DNA of 64,000 nt, from contig NZ_BKAJ01000074.1 in assembly GCF_007992495.1 (NCBI RefSeq), positions 19,814 through 83,813 of the forward strand, in the 5' to 3' direction. This DNA is from Reyranella soli (GTDB taxonomy: Bacteria; Pseudomonadota; Alphaproteobacteria; Reyranellales; Reyranellaceae). Under the pieces are notes generated by a model. That model worked only from the letters and a program-made list of their open reading frames with translations, had not been told where the DNA came from and did not search any database. Positions 51,412 through 62,094 of the stretch are shown piece after piece. Each line of letters starts with the position of its first letter. The first letter of the stretch is position 1. Position numbers and translations under genes: made by a program.

Positions 51412-54400
51412 ATGACATCGACCACGCGCAAAAGAGTTCTGATTGGCGCCGGTGGCGTCGTCGGACTGCTGATTGTGGTGCTGCTGGCGCTGCCCAGCCT
51501 GATCGACCTCAACGGCCGTAAGGCCGAGATCGCCACGATGGTCAAGAAGGTGACCGGCCGCGAGCTGGTGCTCGACGGTCCGATCGCGCTGTCGATCCTG
51601 CCGACGCCGACCGTGACCTTGAGCGGCGTGAAGTTCTTCAACGTGCCGGGGTCGAAGAACCCCAACATGGTCGAGGTCAAGACCGTCACCGTGAAGCCCT
51701 CGCTCGGCGCCTTGCTGACCGGCAGCATCGAGGTCAGCGAGGTGACCTTGGTCGAGCCCAAGATCGTGCTGGAGATCAATGCCGAGGGCAAACCGAACTG
51801 GGAGTTCGCGCCCTCGGTCGCCGAGGCCAAGCCCGCCGCACCCAAGCCCGATTCGCCCAGGCCCCTGTCGCTCGGCCGCCTCACCATCGACAACGGCACG
51901 CTGATCTTCAGCGATTCCAAGGCCGGCCTCTCGATCGTGGCGGAAAAGGCCAACTTCAGCGCCTCGGTTCGCTCGCTCGACGGGCCTTACTCGATCGCGG
52001 GCTCCGCCACCATCAACGGCGCGCCGCTCAAGCTCGACCTGTCGGTCGGCGCCAAGGCGGCCGACGGCCACGCCGTCGACCTTGCCCTGGAGGCGGGCGG
52101 CAAGCTCGGTTTCAAGGGCAAGCTGAGCGAGCTCGGGCCCAACGCGCGGCTCACCGGCCTCGCCTCCAGTTCGTCGGACAACCTGATCGGCTTCGCCGAC
52201 ACACTGATCAAGATGACGGGCCAACCACAGCCCGATCTGCCGCCGTTGCTCGCTGGCAAGTTCACCTTCGACGGCGCCGTCGATGCCTCGCAAACTTCGA
52301 TCTCGATCAAGGATTTCAAGCTGGCGCTGGGCCAGGACAATGCCGGCGAATCGCTGACGCTGACCTTGAAGCCCGCGCTGGCGATCGAGGGCAAGCTCGC
52401 GGCCGACCGGCTCGACCTCGACCACTGGCTGGCCGCGATGGCGAAACCCGCCACGACCGCCGCTCCGACGACTCCGCCACCCGCCGGCGCTACCGCTGCG
52501 CCGGTGCCGCCGGCCGGCCCCAGCATGCTCGCCGCGATCACCGCCAAGCTGTCCTTCGAGATCGGCGAGCTCGTCTACAACAAGCAACCGGTTCGCAACA
52601 TCGCACTCGAGCTCGACGCGCGCCGCGGCGTCGTCGCCGTGCCGAAGCTCACCGCCACCTTGCCGGGCGATCTGGCGCTGCAAGCCAGGTCGACCATGTC
52701 GGGCGATCCCAATCGTCCGACCGTCGCCGGCGACTTCAGCCTGGTCGGGCCGAAGCTCAGGGAGACGCTGGCCTGGCTCGCGGTCGACGTTTCGTCGGTG
52801 CCGCCGGACAAGCTCCAGCGCATCAGCCTGAAGGGCAGGATGTCGTCGGATGGCGGCAATGTGCAGGTGAGCGACGCCGTCTTCGAGCTCGATGACCTCA
52901 AGGGCAGCGGCGGCATCACCGTGACCTTCAGCGTGCCGTTGTCGGTCGTCATGCAGGTCAATCTCGACACGCTCGACCTCGATTCCTACCTGGCCGCGGC
53001 GCCCTCTGACAAGAAACCAGCGGCTTCTGCACCGGCGCCGACAACAGCAGCGGCCCGCGCTGTCGGCCCCTCGATCGGTCTGAAAGCCAAGATCGCCAAG
53101 CTGATCTGGAACAAGGAGACGATCGGCGGCATCGATGTCGATATCGCCTTGCGCGGCGACACGATCAGGCTGAACGACGCCAAGGTCTCCAACCTCGCCG
53201 GCGCGCGGTTGGCCGTGCGCGGCACCGTCGCCAACTACAACGCCGCTCAGCCGCGGCCCGACATCGCCTTCAACTTCGAGGCGCCGGACATGGACCGCGT
53301 CTTGAAGCTCGTTGGCGCGACGCCGGCAGGGCTGGGCGCTGTGACGGCTTCGGGTGGCGTCGCCGGCAGCCTCGAGCAGGTCGCGCTGCGCGAGTTCGCC
53401 GTGAACGCCGCCGGCCAGAGCCTGCGCGCGACCGGCACGCTGGCCTTGCCCGGCGCGGCGCAGGGTGCGCCCAAGTCGGCGGCCTACAAGGGCAGCCTGA
53501 CGCTGAACGGCCAGACGCTCGACGGGTCGATCGAGGCGACGCTCGGCACCCGGCCGAACATCACCGCCGACCTCAAGGCCAACGTGCTCGACCTTGACAA
53601 GATCGGCGGCAGCGCTGCCCCGGCGCCGTCGCGCGGCCAGCCGGCGGCAGCCAAGGCGATCGATACCGGCCCTCTGCGCAGCATCGACGGCAACTTCAAG
53701 CTGGTGGCGGCGACCCTGATCAGCTCATCCCTACGCATCGGCAATGCCGATCTGGCGGCGACCTTGAAGGACGGCGTGCTCACCATCTCGCACTTCAAGG
53801 GGACGCTCTACGGCGGCTCGCTCAACTTCTCGGGCGTGGTCAATGCCAGCCAGCCGGCGCTCGCCGTCGATCTCAAGGGCGACGCCACTGGCATCGGACT
53901 GGGCGAGATGCTGCGCAGCACGCGCGGCAGCAACCAGTTCGGCAGCAGCATCAGGGTGACCATCGACGGCAGGCTGAACGCCACCGGCATCGCGGTGCGG
54001 GCCGGCGGCACGACCTCCGACCAGCTGCGCAGCTCGCTGGCCGGCGGCGCCAACCTCGGCGGCCACATCTTTGTCGGCGCTGACGAGGCGTTGAGATTCA
54101 TCGGCGGGGCCTTGGCCGGAGCAGCCAGCGGCGTGATCGACAATACGCTCGGCAATGCGCTGGGCATCGTCGGCCAGCGCGGGCTCAGCCCGACCGCCCT
54201 GTTGAACGCGATCCAGCTGGTCCTCAATCGCTTCGTCAACCACGACAGCCCGATCAGCGGCCATATCGACATCGCCGGTGGCGTGCTGACCGACAGGGGC
54301 TTGGCTGTACAGGGCAACCGCGCCACCGCCAACATCTCGACGCGCACCAATCTCACCGCGTCGTCGACCGACACCACGATCAACTTCATGATCGCCGAGG

Positions 54401-54639
54401 ATCCCACAGCGCCTTACATCATCACGACGGCGCGCGGAGCGCTCTCCTCGCCGTCGCTCAATGTCACGCGCGGCACGGCCAGGGATCCGGCGGGCATGAC
54501 CAGCACCCTGCCGGGCGTCGGCAACATCCCGGGCATCGGCAACTTGATCCCGGGGCAGGGCGGGGGCCAGAGTGGTGGCCAGCAACGTTCGCCGATTCCC
54601 AATATCCCATTGCCCATTCCCAACATCTTCGGCCGGTAG
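51412..54639 (+). CDS. AsmA family protein (large, about 1075 aa)
   Basis: A single N-terminal membrane helix (VLIGAGGVVGLLIVVLLALPSLIDLNGRK) is followed by the classic AsmA opening: KVTGRELVLDGPIALSILPTPTVTLSGV. The rest is a very long run of beta strands with Gly/Ala/Pro linkers. The C-terminal domain with FNFEAPDMDRVLKL and TLYGGSLNFSGVVNASQPALAVDLKG is the AsmA_2-type region. These bridge-like proteins carry phospholipid across the periplasm to the outer membrane. The Pro/Gly-rich tail (GQGGGQSGGQQ) is low-complexity. It is divergent from the DUF4169 gene and is followed by two hairpins. Confidence 0.9.
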   Translation: MTSTTRKRVLIGAGGVVGLLIVVLLALPSLIDLNGRKAEIATMVKKVTGRELVLDGPIALSILPTPTVTLSGVKFFNVPGSKNPNMVEVKTVTVKPSLGALLTGSIEVSEVTLVEPKIVLEINAEGKPNWEFAPSVAEAKPAAPKPDSPRPLSLGRLTIDNGTLIFSDSKAGLSIVAEKANFSASVRSLDGPYSIAGSATINGAPLKLDLSVGAKAADGHAVDLALEAGGKLGFKGKLSELGPNARLTGLASSSSDNLIGFADTLIKMTGQPQPDLPPLLAGKFTFDGAVDASQTSISIKDFKLALGQDNAGESLTLTLKPALAIEGKLAADRLDLDHWLAAMAKPATTAAPTTPPPAGATAAPVPPAGPSMLAAITAKLSFEIGELVYNKQPVRNIALELDARRGVVAVPKLTATLPGDLALQARSTMSGDPNRPTVAGDFSLVGPKLRETLAWLAVDVSSVPPDKLQRISLKGRMSSDGGNVQVSDAVFELDDLKGSGGITVTFSVPLSVVMQVNLDTLDLDSYLAAAPSDKKPAASAPAPTTAAARAVGPSIGLKAKIAKLIWNKETIGGIDVDIALRGDTIRLNDAKVSNLAGARLAVRGTVANYNAAQPRPDIAFNFEAPDMDRVLKLVGATPAGLGAVTASGGVAGSLEQVALREFAVNAAGQSLRATGTLALPGAAQGAPKSAAYKGSLTLNGQTLDGSIEATLGTRPNITADLKANVLDLDKIGGSAAPAPSRGQPAAAKAIDTGPLRSIDGNFKLVAATLISSSLRIGNADLAATLKDGVLTISHFKGTLYGGSLNFSGVVNASQPALAVDLKGDATGIGLGEMLRSTRGSNQFGSSIRVTIDGRLNATGIAVRAGGTTSDQLRSSLAGGANLGGHIFVGADEALRFIGGALAGAASGVIDNTLGNALGIVGQRGLSPTALLNAIQLVLNRFVNHDSPISGHIDIAGGVLTDRGLAVQGNRATANISTRTNLTASSTDTTINFMIAEDPTAPYIITTARGALSSPSLNVTRGTARDPAGMTSTLPGVGNIPGIGNLIPGQGGGQSGGQQRSPIPNIPLPIPNIFGR

Positions 54640-54647
54640 TGCGCGGC

Positions 54648-54689
54648 TTCCAGTCGGATGGAACCGCTTGCGGTTCCATCCGACTGGAA
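54648..54689. repeat. Perfect 18-bp inverted repeat
   Basis: TTCCAGTCGGATGGAACC (54648-54665) pairs with GGTTCCATCCGACTGGAA (54672-54689) around a 6-base loop. It follows the asmA stop. The same general shape recurs 31 bases later, so the two form one double element. Related GTCGGATGGAA palindromes are common between genes in Alphaproteobacteria (recalled, not checked). Confidence 0.75.
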
Positions 54690-54719
54690 ACGCGTTGCTC
54701 CAACAGTGTGATTGCAAGA

Positions 54720-54757
54720 CACTTTCCGTCCGGCTGAGTCCAGCCGGACGGAAAGTG
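54720..54757. repeat. Perfect 16-bp inverted repeat
   Basis: CACTTTCCGTCCGGCT (54720-54735) pairs with AGCCGGACGGAAAGTG (54742-54757) around GAGTCC. Second half of the twin hairpin before the nitroreductase gene. Could be an mRNA-stability or terminator element, or a mobile palindrome. Confidence 0.7.
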
Positions 54758-54770
54758 CGTAAGAGGGTTC

Positions 54771-55601
54771 ATGCTCGATCGTCTGTTGTCCGTGCTGAAA
54801 GCACGGTTCGGTTCCGCGCCTGCGCTCACGGAAGCGCCGCAAGGCGTCGATGTCCTGGCCGACATGGCCAACCGCCGCGTCATGCGTCGCTATCTCGACA
54901 AGCCGGTCGATCCGATGCTGATCGACACGCTCTGCGCCGTGGCCCTGTCGGCGCCGTCCAAGTCCGACCTGCAGCAGGCCGACATCGTCGTCGTCACCGA
55001 CAAGGCCCAGCGCGCCGTACTCGACGAGCTGGCGCCGGGCAATCCCTGGATGAAGGCGGCGCCGGCGATCCTGGTGTTCTGCGGCAACAACCGCCGCCAG
55101 CGGCTCGCCTTCGACTGGCGCGGCCGGCCCTACGTCAACGACCACCTCGATCCGTTCTTCAACGCCTCGGTCGACGCCGCCATCGTGCTGGGTACCTTCG
55201 TCGCCGCGGCCGACCGCGTCGGGCTGGGGACCTGCCCGATCAGCACCCTGCGCAACAACGCCGGCAAGGTGTCCGACCTTCTAGGCCTGCCGGATCACGT
55301 TTTCCCGGTGGCGGGGCTGGGGGTCGGCTGGCCGTCCTTCGCCGGGGTGATGAGTCCCCGGCTGGGACTTGACGTCACGGTCCATCACGACCGCTACGAC
55401 GAGGAGGGGCTCAAGGGGAAGGTCGCGTCCTACGACAAGCGCCGCCGCGCGGTGCAGCCCTACGCCCAGCAGCGCCATGTCGAAAAATTCGGCGAGGACC
55501 CGGAATACGGCTGGTCGGAAGACAAGGTGCGGCAATATTCCGTGCCGGACCGGGCCGATTTCGGCGCATTCGTGCGTGACAAAGGTTTCAAACTCGACTG
55601 A
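54771..55601 (+). CDS. Nitroreductase-family flavoprotein
   Basis: 276 residues. After a short leader, the nitroreductase core runs from about residue 28 to 215: ADMANRRVMRRYLDKPVDPMLIDTLCAVALSAPSKSDLQQADIVVV. The FMN Arg-Arg-Ser-like motif appears as NRRVMRRY, with PSKSD and a later FNASVDAAIVLGTFVAAADRVGLGTCPISTLRNN. The last 60 residues are a helical tail usual for the longer nitroreductases. It reduces nitro- or quinone-type compounds with NAD(P)H. GAGGG precedes the start. Confidence 0.9.
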   Translation: MLDRLLSVLKARFGSAPALTEAPQGVDVLADMANRRVMRRYLDKPVDPMLIDTLCAVALSAPSKSDLQQADIVVVTDKAQRAVLDELAPGNPWMKAAPAILVFCGNNRRQRLAFDWRGRPYVNDHLDPFFNASVDAAIVLGTFVAAADRVGLGTCPISTLRNNAGKVSDLLGLPDHVFPVAGLGVGWPSFAGVMSPRLGLDVTVHHDRYDEEGLKGKVASYDKRRRAVQPYAQQRHVEKFGEDPEYGWSEDKVRQYSVPDRADFGAFVRDKGFKLD

Positions 55602-55806
55602 TCGTTCGTTTCCTGAGCTCGTCGAGCACGAAAAGACGCAATGCGCTGGAAAGATTGCCCGGACTGCGGGCATGGTCGATTTCGGCCACCAGGGCCTTCA
55701 GCGACAGGCCGCGCTGTTCCGCGATGGCCGAAAGCTCGGCCCAGAACGCATCCTCGAGCGAAACCGAGGTGCGATGGCCGTCGATGGTGACCGAGCGCTT
55801 GCGCAT
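55588..55806 (-). CDS. Ribbon-helix-helix protein, RHH_4 type
   Basis: 72 residues: MRKRSVTIDGHRTSVSLEDAFWAELSAIAEQRG, then LSLKALVAEIDHARSPGNLSSALRLFVLDELRKR. The GHRTSVSLEDAFWAEL strand-helix pattern is the RHH_4 group found widely as single small DNA-binding-like proteins in Alphaproteobacteria. The start at 55806 is preferred over longer frames that only add low-complexity sequence. It converges on the nitroreductase gene, overlapping 14 bases. Targets unknown. Confidence 0.85.
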   Translation of the reverse strand: MRKRSVTIDGHRTSVSLEDAFWAELSAIAEQRGLSLKALVAEIDHARSPGNLSSALRLFVLDELRKRTISRV

Positions 55807-55911
55807 GGCTCGACTGTGGCAGCGGCAGGACGCCGCCTCAACCTGCCTTGCCGCCGTCACAGAGCGTGCGTATAAGCGCGACCCAGAAAACTCCCTCCGG
55901 AACAATCTCTT

Positions 55912-57744
55912 ATGGACATCCGCAACGTCGCGATCATCGCGCACGTCGACCATGGCAAAACCACACTGGTGGACTGCCTACTGAAGCAGTCAGGCACCTT
56001 CCGCGAGAACCAGCAGGTCGCCGAACGCGCCATGGACTCCAACGACCTGGAGCGTGAGCGCGGCATCACCATCCTCGCCAAGGCGACCTCGGTCGTCTGG
56101 AAGGGCACGCGCGTCAACATCGTCGACACGCCGGGCCACGCCGATTTCGGCGGCGAGGTCGAGCGCATCCTGTCGATGGTCGACGGTGTGGTCCTGCTGG
56201 TCGACGCGGCCGAAGGGCCGCTGCCGCAGACCAAATTCGTGCTGGGCAAAGCGTTGCGCCTCGGCCTGCGCCCGATCGTGCTGATCAACAAGGTCGACCG
56301 CTCGGATGCGCGGCCCCACCAGGTGCACGACGAGGTGTTCGACCTGTTCTCCGCGCTGGAGGCCAACGACCAGCAGCTCGATTTCCCAACCTTGTTCGCG
56401 TCTGCCCGCCAGGGCTGGTCCGCGACGTCGCTCGAGGCCGAGCACAAGGACATGGAGCCGCTGTTCGACCTCATCCTGCGCCATGTGCCGCCGCCGCACA
56501 TCGAGGCCGACAAGCCGTTCCGCATGCTGGTCACGACGCTGGAGTCCGATCCGTTCCTCGGCCGCATCCTGACCGGGCGCATCAACTCCGGCGTGCTCAA
56601 GCCCAACACCGTCCTGAAGTCGCTGAGCCGCGACGGCAGCGAGATCGAGCAGACCCGCGTCACCAAGGTGCTGGCCTTCCGGGGCCTCGAACGCGTCGCG
56701 CTCGACAGCGCCGAGGCGGGCGACATCGTGGCCGTGGCGGGCTTCAAGAACGCGACCGTGGCCGACACGATCTGCGACCTCGCCGTCGAATGGGCGCTGC
56801 CGGGCCAGCCGGTCGATCCGCCGACGCTCGCCATGACCTTCTCGGTGAACGACTCGCCGCTCGCCGGCAAGGAAGGCGACAAGGTCACGACCCGCATGAT
56901 CCGCGCCCGCCTGATGCGCGAAGCCGAGGGCAACGTCGCCATCCGCGTCAGCGACACCGAGAACGCCGATTCGTATGAAGTCGCCGGCCGCGGCGAGCTG
57001 CAGCTCGGCGTGCTGATCGAGACGATGCGCCGCGAGGGCTTCGAGCTCGCCGTCGGCCGCCCGCGCGTGCTCTTCCAGAACGACTCGATCACCGGCCAGC
57101 GCCTCGAGCCGATCGAGGAAGTCGTGATCGACGTCGACGACGCCTATACCGGCGTCGTGGTCGAGCAGATCTCCCTGCGCAAGGGCGAGCTGCAGGACAT
57201 GCGCCCGTCGGGCGCCGGCAAGACCCGCCTGGTGTTCTACGCCCCGTCGCGCGGCCTGATCGGCTACCACGGCGAGTTCCTGACCGACACGCGCGGCACC
57301 GGCGTCATGAACCGTATCTTCCACGAATACGGCCCCTACCGCGGTCCGATTGCCGGCCGGCGCAACGGCGCGCTGATCGCCAACGACGAGGGCACCGCGG
57401 TCGCCTATGCCCTGTGGAACCTCGAGGAGCGCGGCCCGATGTTCATCGACCCGGGCGTGCAGGTCTACAAGGGCATGCTGATCGGCGAGCACAGCCGCGG
57501 CAACGATCTCGACGTCAATGTACTGAAGGGCAAGCAGCTCACCAACATTCGCGCCGCCGGCAAGGACGAGGCGGTGCGGCTGACCCCGCCGCGCCGCATG
57601 TCGCTCGAACAGGCGATCGCCTATATCGAGGACGACGAATTGGTCGAGGTGACGCCGAAGTCGATTCGTCTGCGCAAGCGCTTCCTCCATCCCGAGGACC
57701 GCAAGCGCGCGAAGAAGCAGGCCGCCGCCGCGGCCGCAGAGTAG
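55912..57744 (+). CDS. typA: Ribosome-associated GTPase TypA/BipA
   Basis: 610 residues, the standard BipA length. G1 is AHVDHGKTTL near residue 11, G2 RGITI, G3 DTPGHADF near 72, G4 NKVDR near 126 and G5 SA in FASARQG. EF-G-like domains III and V and a unique C-terminal domain (TNIRAAGKDEAVRLTPPRRMSLEQAIAYIEDDELVEVTPKSIRLRKR) follow. It helps 50S assembly and cold or stress adaptation. The C-terminus has a Lys/Ala-rich tail. No strong ribosome site is visible before the ATG. Confidence 0.96.
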   Translation: MDIRNVAIIAHVDHGKTTLVDCLLKQSGTFRENQQVAERAMDSNDLERERGITILAKATSVVWKGTRVNIVDTPGHADFGGEVERILSMVDGVVLLVDAAEGPLPQTKFVLGKALRLGLRPIVLINKVDRSDARPHQVHDEVFDLFSALEANDQQLDFPTLFASARQGWSATSLEAEHKDMEPLFDLILRHVPPPHIEADKPFRMLVTTLESDPFLGRILTGRINSGVLKPNTVLKSLSRDGSEIEQTRVTKVLAFRGLERVALDSAEAGDIVAVAGFKNATVADTICDLAVEWALPGQPVDPPTLAMTFSVNDSPLAGKEGDKVTTRMIRARLMREAEGNVAIRVSDTENADSYEVAGRGELQLGVLIETMRREGFELAVGRPRVLFQNDSITGQRLEPIEEVVIDVDDAYTGVVVEQISLRKGELQDMRPSGAGKTRLVFYAPSRGLIGYHGEFLTDTRGTGVMNRIFHEYGPYRGPIAGRRNGALIANDEGTAVAYALWNLEERGPMFIDPGVQVYKGMLIGEHSRGNDLDVNVLKGKQLTNIRAAGKDEAVRLTPPRRMSLEQAIAYIEDDELVEVTPKSIRLRKRFLHPEDRKRAKKQAAAAAAE

Positions 57745-57771
57745 GCAAGCAGAGAGTAGGAAGGAGTGACA

Positions 57772-58140
57772 TTGAACAACCGAGACACTTTCAACGACCG
57801 CCTTGAGAATGCCGCCAAGGCCAAGCAAGCCCTGCTTGAACGGGCTCGCGCAAACGACCGTAGCAACGATCCCGAGTTCATCGCCCGCCAGGAAGCGCGT
57901 GCCGCCGCGGCCCGCGCCCGCGAGGAGCGTGAGATCGAGCAGCGCAATGCCAAGCGCGCCGAGCGCGAGGCCGCGAAGGCCAAGGCGATCGCCGAGAAGG
58001 AAGCCGAGAAGATTGCTCAGGCTGCCCGTGAGGCCGACGCGGCCAAGAAGTCTCTGCGTGCGCAGCTCGAACTGCTCGCATCGCAGAAGGCGACCCGCGA
58101 CGCCCGCTACGCCGCCCGCAAGGCGCGCAAGAAGAGCTAG
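57772..58140 (+). CDS. DUF6481-type charged helical protein
   Basis: 122 residues from a TTG start with AAGGAG 5 bases upstream (a GTG at 57766 lies inside that site). A long Ala/Arg/Glu/Lys helix (DRLENAAKAKQALLERARA ... REEREIEQRNAKRAEREAAKAKAIAEKEAEK) with a basic C-terminal end, as in the alphaproteobacterial DUF6481 family. Probably cytoplasmic. Function unknown. It lies 27 bases after typA, so may be co-transcribed. Confidence 0.78.
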   Translation: MNNRDTFNDRLENAAKAKQALLERARANDRSNDPEFIARQEARAAAARAREEREIEQRNAKRAEREAAKAKAIAEKEAEKIAQAAREADAAKKSLRAQLELLASQKATRDARYAARKARKKS

Positions 58141-58814
58141 AGACTTCCGCCGGTCAGCGACGCCCGCTGGCTGATCTCGATGTGATTGCCGTCGGGATCG
58201 CAGACAAAGGCGTAACGCACCGTATCGCCCAGTACGCGCGGCGCGCCACCCGAGGTGCCGCCGCGCGCCAGGATACCGTCGTATTCGGCGAGGCAATCCC
58301 ACACCTGCACTGTCATGTAGCGGTATCCGGGCCCGCGCCATTCCGCCCTGCGCTCGACCTTGCCGCGCTCGGCAACCACGACCAACGAATCGCCGCAGCG
58401 ATAGCGGCCCTCGCCGGCACGCTCGAACTGCATGGCCTCGGTCCAGAAGCGGTCATGCGCTGCAGGGTCGTTGACCTTCAGCAGGATGGCGATGCCCTGC
58501 ACGCCGTCGGCACCCTTGGGAACCAACATCACCTGGTTGCCGTCCGGATCGCTCAGCGCCTGCCGGCTGGCCAGGCCGTCCTTGGCGATCTGCAATCCGA
58601 CGATGCCCGATGGCGGCGCCGCGGGCAGCGGATTGCGCGAATGGTTCATCTTCAGGATCGAGCCGTTCATGTGATGGCGGTGCTGCTGCATGCCGCCGCC
58701 CAGCTTGCCCAGGTGGTCGTAGGGCAGACCAACGGTTTGCTGCCAGAAGGCGAGCTGCTCGTCGCGCTTGGTCGAGAACAGGCCGATGTCGAGATGCTGT
58801 TTGGCGAGATTCAT
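58137..58814 (-). CDS. VOC-superfamily protein
   Basis: 225 residues with two glyoxalase-like beta-alpha-beta-beta-beta modules (about 1-90 and 95-215). The first has ALSDPDGNQVMLVP and the second FVCDPDGNHIEISQRAS, the usual strand that carries a metal-binding Glu. The opening LDIGLFSTKRDEQLAFWQQTVGLPYDHL is a typical VOC start. Enzymes of this fold include glyoxalase and extradiol dioxygenases, but the sequence does not tell which. It is convergent with the DUF6481 gene, overlapping 4 bases. Confidence 0.85.
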   Translation of the reverse strand: MNLAKQHLDIGLFSTKRDEQLAFWQQTVGLPYDHLGKLGGGMQQHRHHMNGSILKMNHSRNPLPAAPPSGIVGLQIAKDGLASRQALSDPDGNQVMLVPKGADGVQGIAILLKVNDPAAHDRFWTEAMQFERAGEGRYRCGDSLVVVAERGKVERRAEWRGPGYRYMTVQVWDCLAEYDGILARGGTSGGAPRVLGDTVRYAFVCDPDGNHIEISQRASLTGGSL

Positions 58815-59051
58815 GGCGGCAAATGTAGCGCGAGGCTGTGGATGTCTGAAAAGTCTGCTGTTGTCATGCTTTAAGCAGTCGGCTGAAGCCGTTGAATCAT
58901 CTTCAAGAATCGTGCTTCAAGCAGTCGTAGGTGGCCGAAACAACTCATACAATCCCTGCCACGACTCCGTTCCAGCGCGGGCCTAGAACGAACGTGGGTG
59001 AAGGGTCCGGCTGTTGGGGAATGGTCGACCAAACATGTGGGAAGGGACACG

Positions 59052-59606
59052 ATGCTTCGGGCCATCATCGGCACGGCCGCCGTGCTTGCAGGATTTGGCG
59101 TCCTCGAGCGCTCCGTCGATGCCAGTACCGGCTACGCCGGCTCATGCACGGCAACTCAGGCTTATGCGCTGCTCCAGCGCGGCGAGATGGTCTCGGTGCG
59201 CGCCGAGCCGACGCCGCAGGCGTCGGTGATCGGCACGCTGTCGGGCCGCACCGCCAAGGGCGATCTGGCGCGCGGCGAAGTCACCATCATGGGCAGCCAG
59301 AGCGGTTGGGCGCGCATCGCGCTCAACACCGCGCCGGGCTATGCCGCCGCCGCCGCCGGCGCCGGATCGCAGTCGTTCGGCTGGGTGCCGGCCGACCTGC
59401 TGACGGTCGATGCCCGCGTCGACGGCGCCATCACGGTCTACGACCGGCCGGGCCTGCTGGGCTCGGCGGTCGCCACCATCGAAGGCGACGACATGAAGTT
59501 CCGCGTGCTCGGCTGCCGCGGCAGCTGGCTGCAGGTCGTCAACGCCCGCCACGGCAACGTCTGGATCGACAAGTGGTGCGCCCGCGAAGAGGGCTGTCGC
59601 GGCTAA
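59052..59606 (+). CDS. Exported SH3-domain-type protein
   Basis: 184 residues. A signal peptide (AIIGTAAVLAGFGVLERSVDA) is followed by two bacterial SH3-like domains: about 55-110 (EMVSVRAEPTPQASVIGTLSGRTAKGDLARGEVTIMGSQSGWARIALNT) and 125-175 (GAITVYDRPGLLGSAVATIEGDDMKFRVLGCRGSWLQVVNARHGNVWIDKWC). Such domains bind cell-wall or partner peptides. Four Cys suggest disulfides. GAAGGGA lies before the ATG at 59052. Confidence 0.8.
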   Translation: MLRAIIGTAAVLAGFGVLERSVDASTGYAGSCTATQAYALLQRGEMVSVRAEPTPQASVIGTLSGRTAKGDLARGEVTIMGSQSGWARIALNTAPGYAAAAAGAGSQSFGWVPADLLTVDARVDGAITVYDRPGLLGSAVATIEGDDMKFRVLGCRGSWLQVVNARHGNVWIDKWCAREEGCRG

Positions 59607-59672
59607 GAGTTTGGAAGGGCAACGGCGTCGTCATCTGGGGATTTGACGGCACGTTGCGGGACAGCACACTGA

Positions 59673-59706
59673 AAACCCGGCAGGGCGACCTGCCGGGTTT
59701 CTTTTT
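59673..59706 (+). terminator. Intrinsic terminator after the SH3 gene
   Basis: AAACCCGGCAGG-GCGA-CCTGCCGGGTTT with tail CTTTTT: a 12-bp stem, tetraloop and T-run. Strong. Confidence 0.9.
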
Positions 59707-59711
59707 GGGAG

Positions 59712-59778
59712 CGCGGGCCTCCAGGCCCGCTCATGTCTTTCGGAAGAGCATGACCATGAGCGGGCCTGGAGGCCCGCG
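59712..59778. repeat. Perfect 24-bp inverted repeat
   Basis: 59712-59735 (starts CGCGGGCCTCCAGG, ends CTCATG) is the exact reverse complement of 59755-59778, with a 19-base loop. It lies between the SH3 terminator and the end of the fumarase gene. Each arm is itself palindromic (GCGGGCCTCCAGGCCCGC), which is typical of mobile intergenic palindromes. Confidence 0.8.
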
Positions 59779-59790
59779 GTCCGGCAAGAC

Positions 59791-61407
<1,617 letters not shown>

Positions 61408-61472
61408 AGGAGTCTCCTGGCGCGCCGGGCTAGAGCGGGCCTTCCCTGCCGCAATGACGGGCAGGCGTAAAG

Positions 61473-62018
61473 CTACTTCTTTCGGAAGCTGTCGAGCTTG
61501 ACGACCTTGGACGCTGCGTCCTCGGGCTTGGCCTCGGTGGCCTGCTCAGAGCCGGCTTCGGGCTTGGCCTCCGAGGCGGCAGGTGCCGCCAGCGGCGGGC
61601 GCTTTTCGGCCGGCGGCAGGGCGGCCGGCGGCGCGGCGGGGGCTTCCGCCTTCTCGCCGCCCTTGTCCTTGCGATCGAACTGCAGGCCGAAGCGCACCGA
61701 CGGATCGACGAAGGCCGACAGTGCCGCGAACGGCACCCGGATGCGCTCCTGCTGCTTGTTGAAGCTCACCGTCACCTCGAAGTGGTTGGGGCCGAGGATC
61801 AGGTCCCAGTACTGGTGCTGGAGCACGATCGTCATCTCTTCCGGGTACTTGGCGCGCAAATAGTCGGGCAGTACGACGCCGGGATCGGTGCTGCGGAACG
61901 AGATGTAGAAATGGTGCGAGCCGGGAAGGCCTTTCTCGGCGACCTGCGTCAGCACGCGACGGACGACGCTGCGCAGCGCGTCGTCGACGAGAGCGTCGTA
62001 GTGGAAGCGATCGTTCAT
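61473..62018 (-). CDS. sspB: SspB, ClpXP adaptor (alphaproteobacterial type)
   Basis: 181 residues. The ssrA-tag-binding domain fills residues 1-110: [79 protein letters not shown] long Ala/Pro/Glu linker follows, then the conserved C-terminal ClpX-binding tail [11 protein letters not shown]. SspB delivers ssrA-tagged proteins to ClpXP. It lies immediately downstream of the tmRNA gene on the same strand, so the tag maker and the tag reader sit side by side. Confidence 0.94.
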   Translation of the reverse strand: MNDRFHYDALVDDALRSVVRRVLTQVAEKGLPGSHHFYISFRSTDPGVVLPDYLRAKYPEEMTIVLQHQYWDLILGPNHFEVTVSFNKQQERIRVPFAALSAFVDPSVRFGLQFDRKDKGGEKAEAPAAPPAALPPAEKRPPLAAPAASEAKPEAGSEQATEAKPEDAASKVVKLDSFRKK

Positions 62019-62094
62019 GGCCTGTCGGAAATTTCGCGAAACATCGTCGACCCGCGTACCATCAGAGTCAATCGCGGGAAACCCCGAATGCGAG

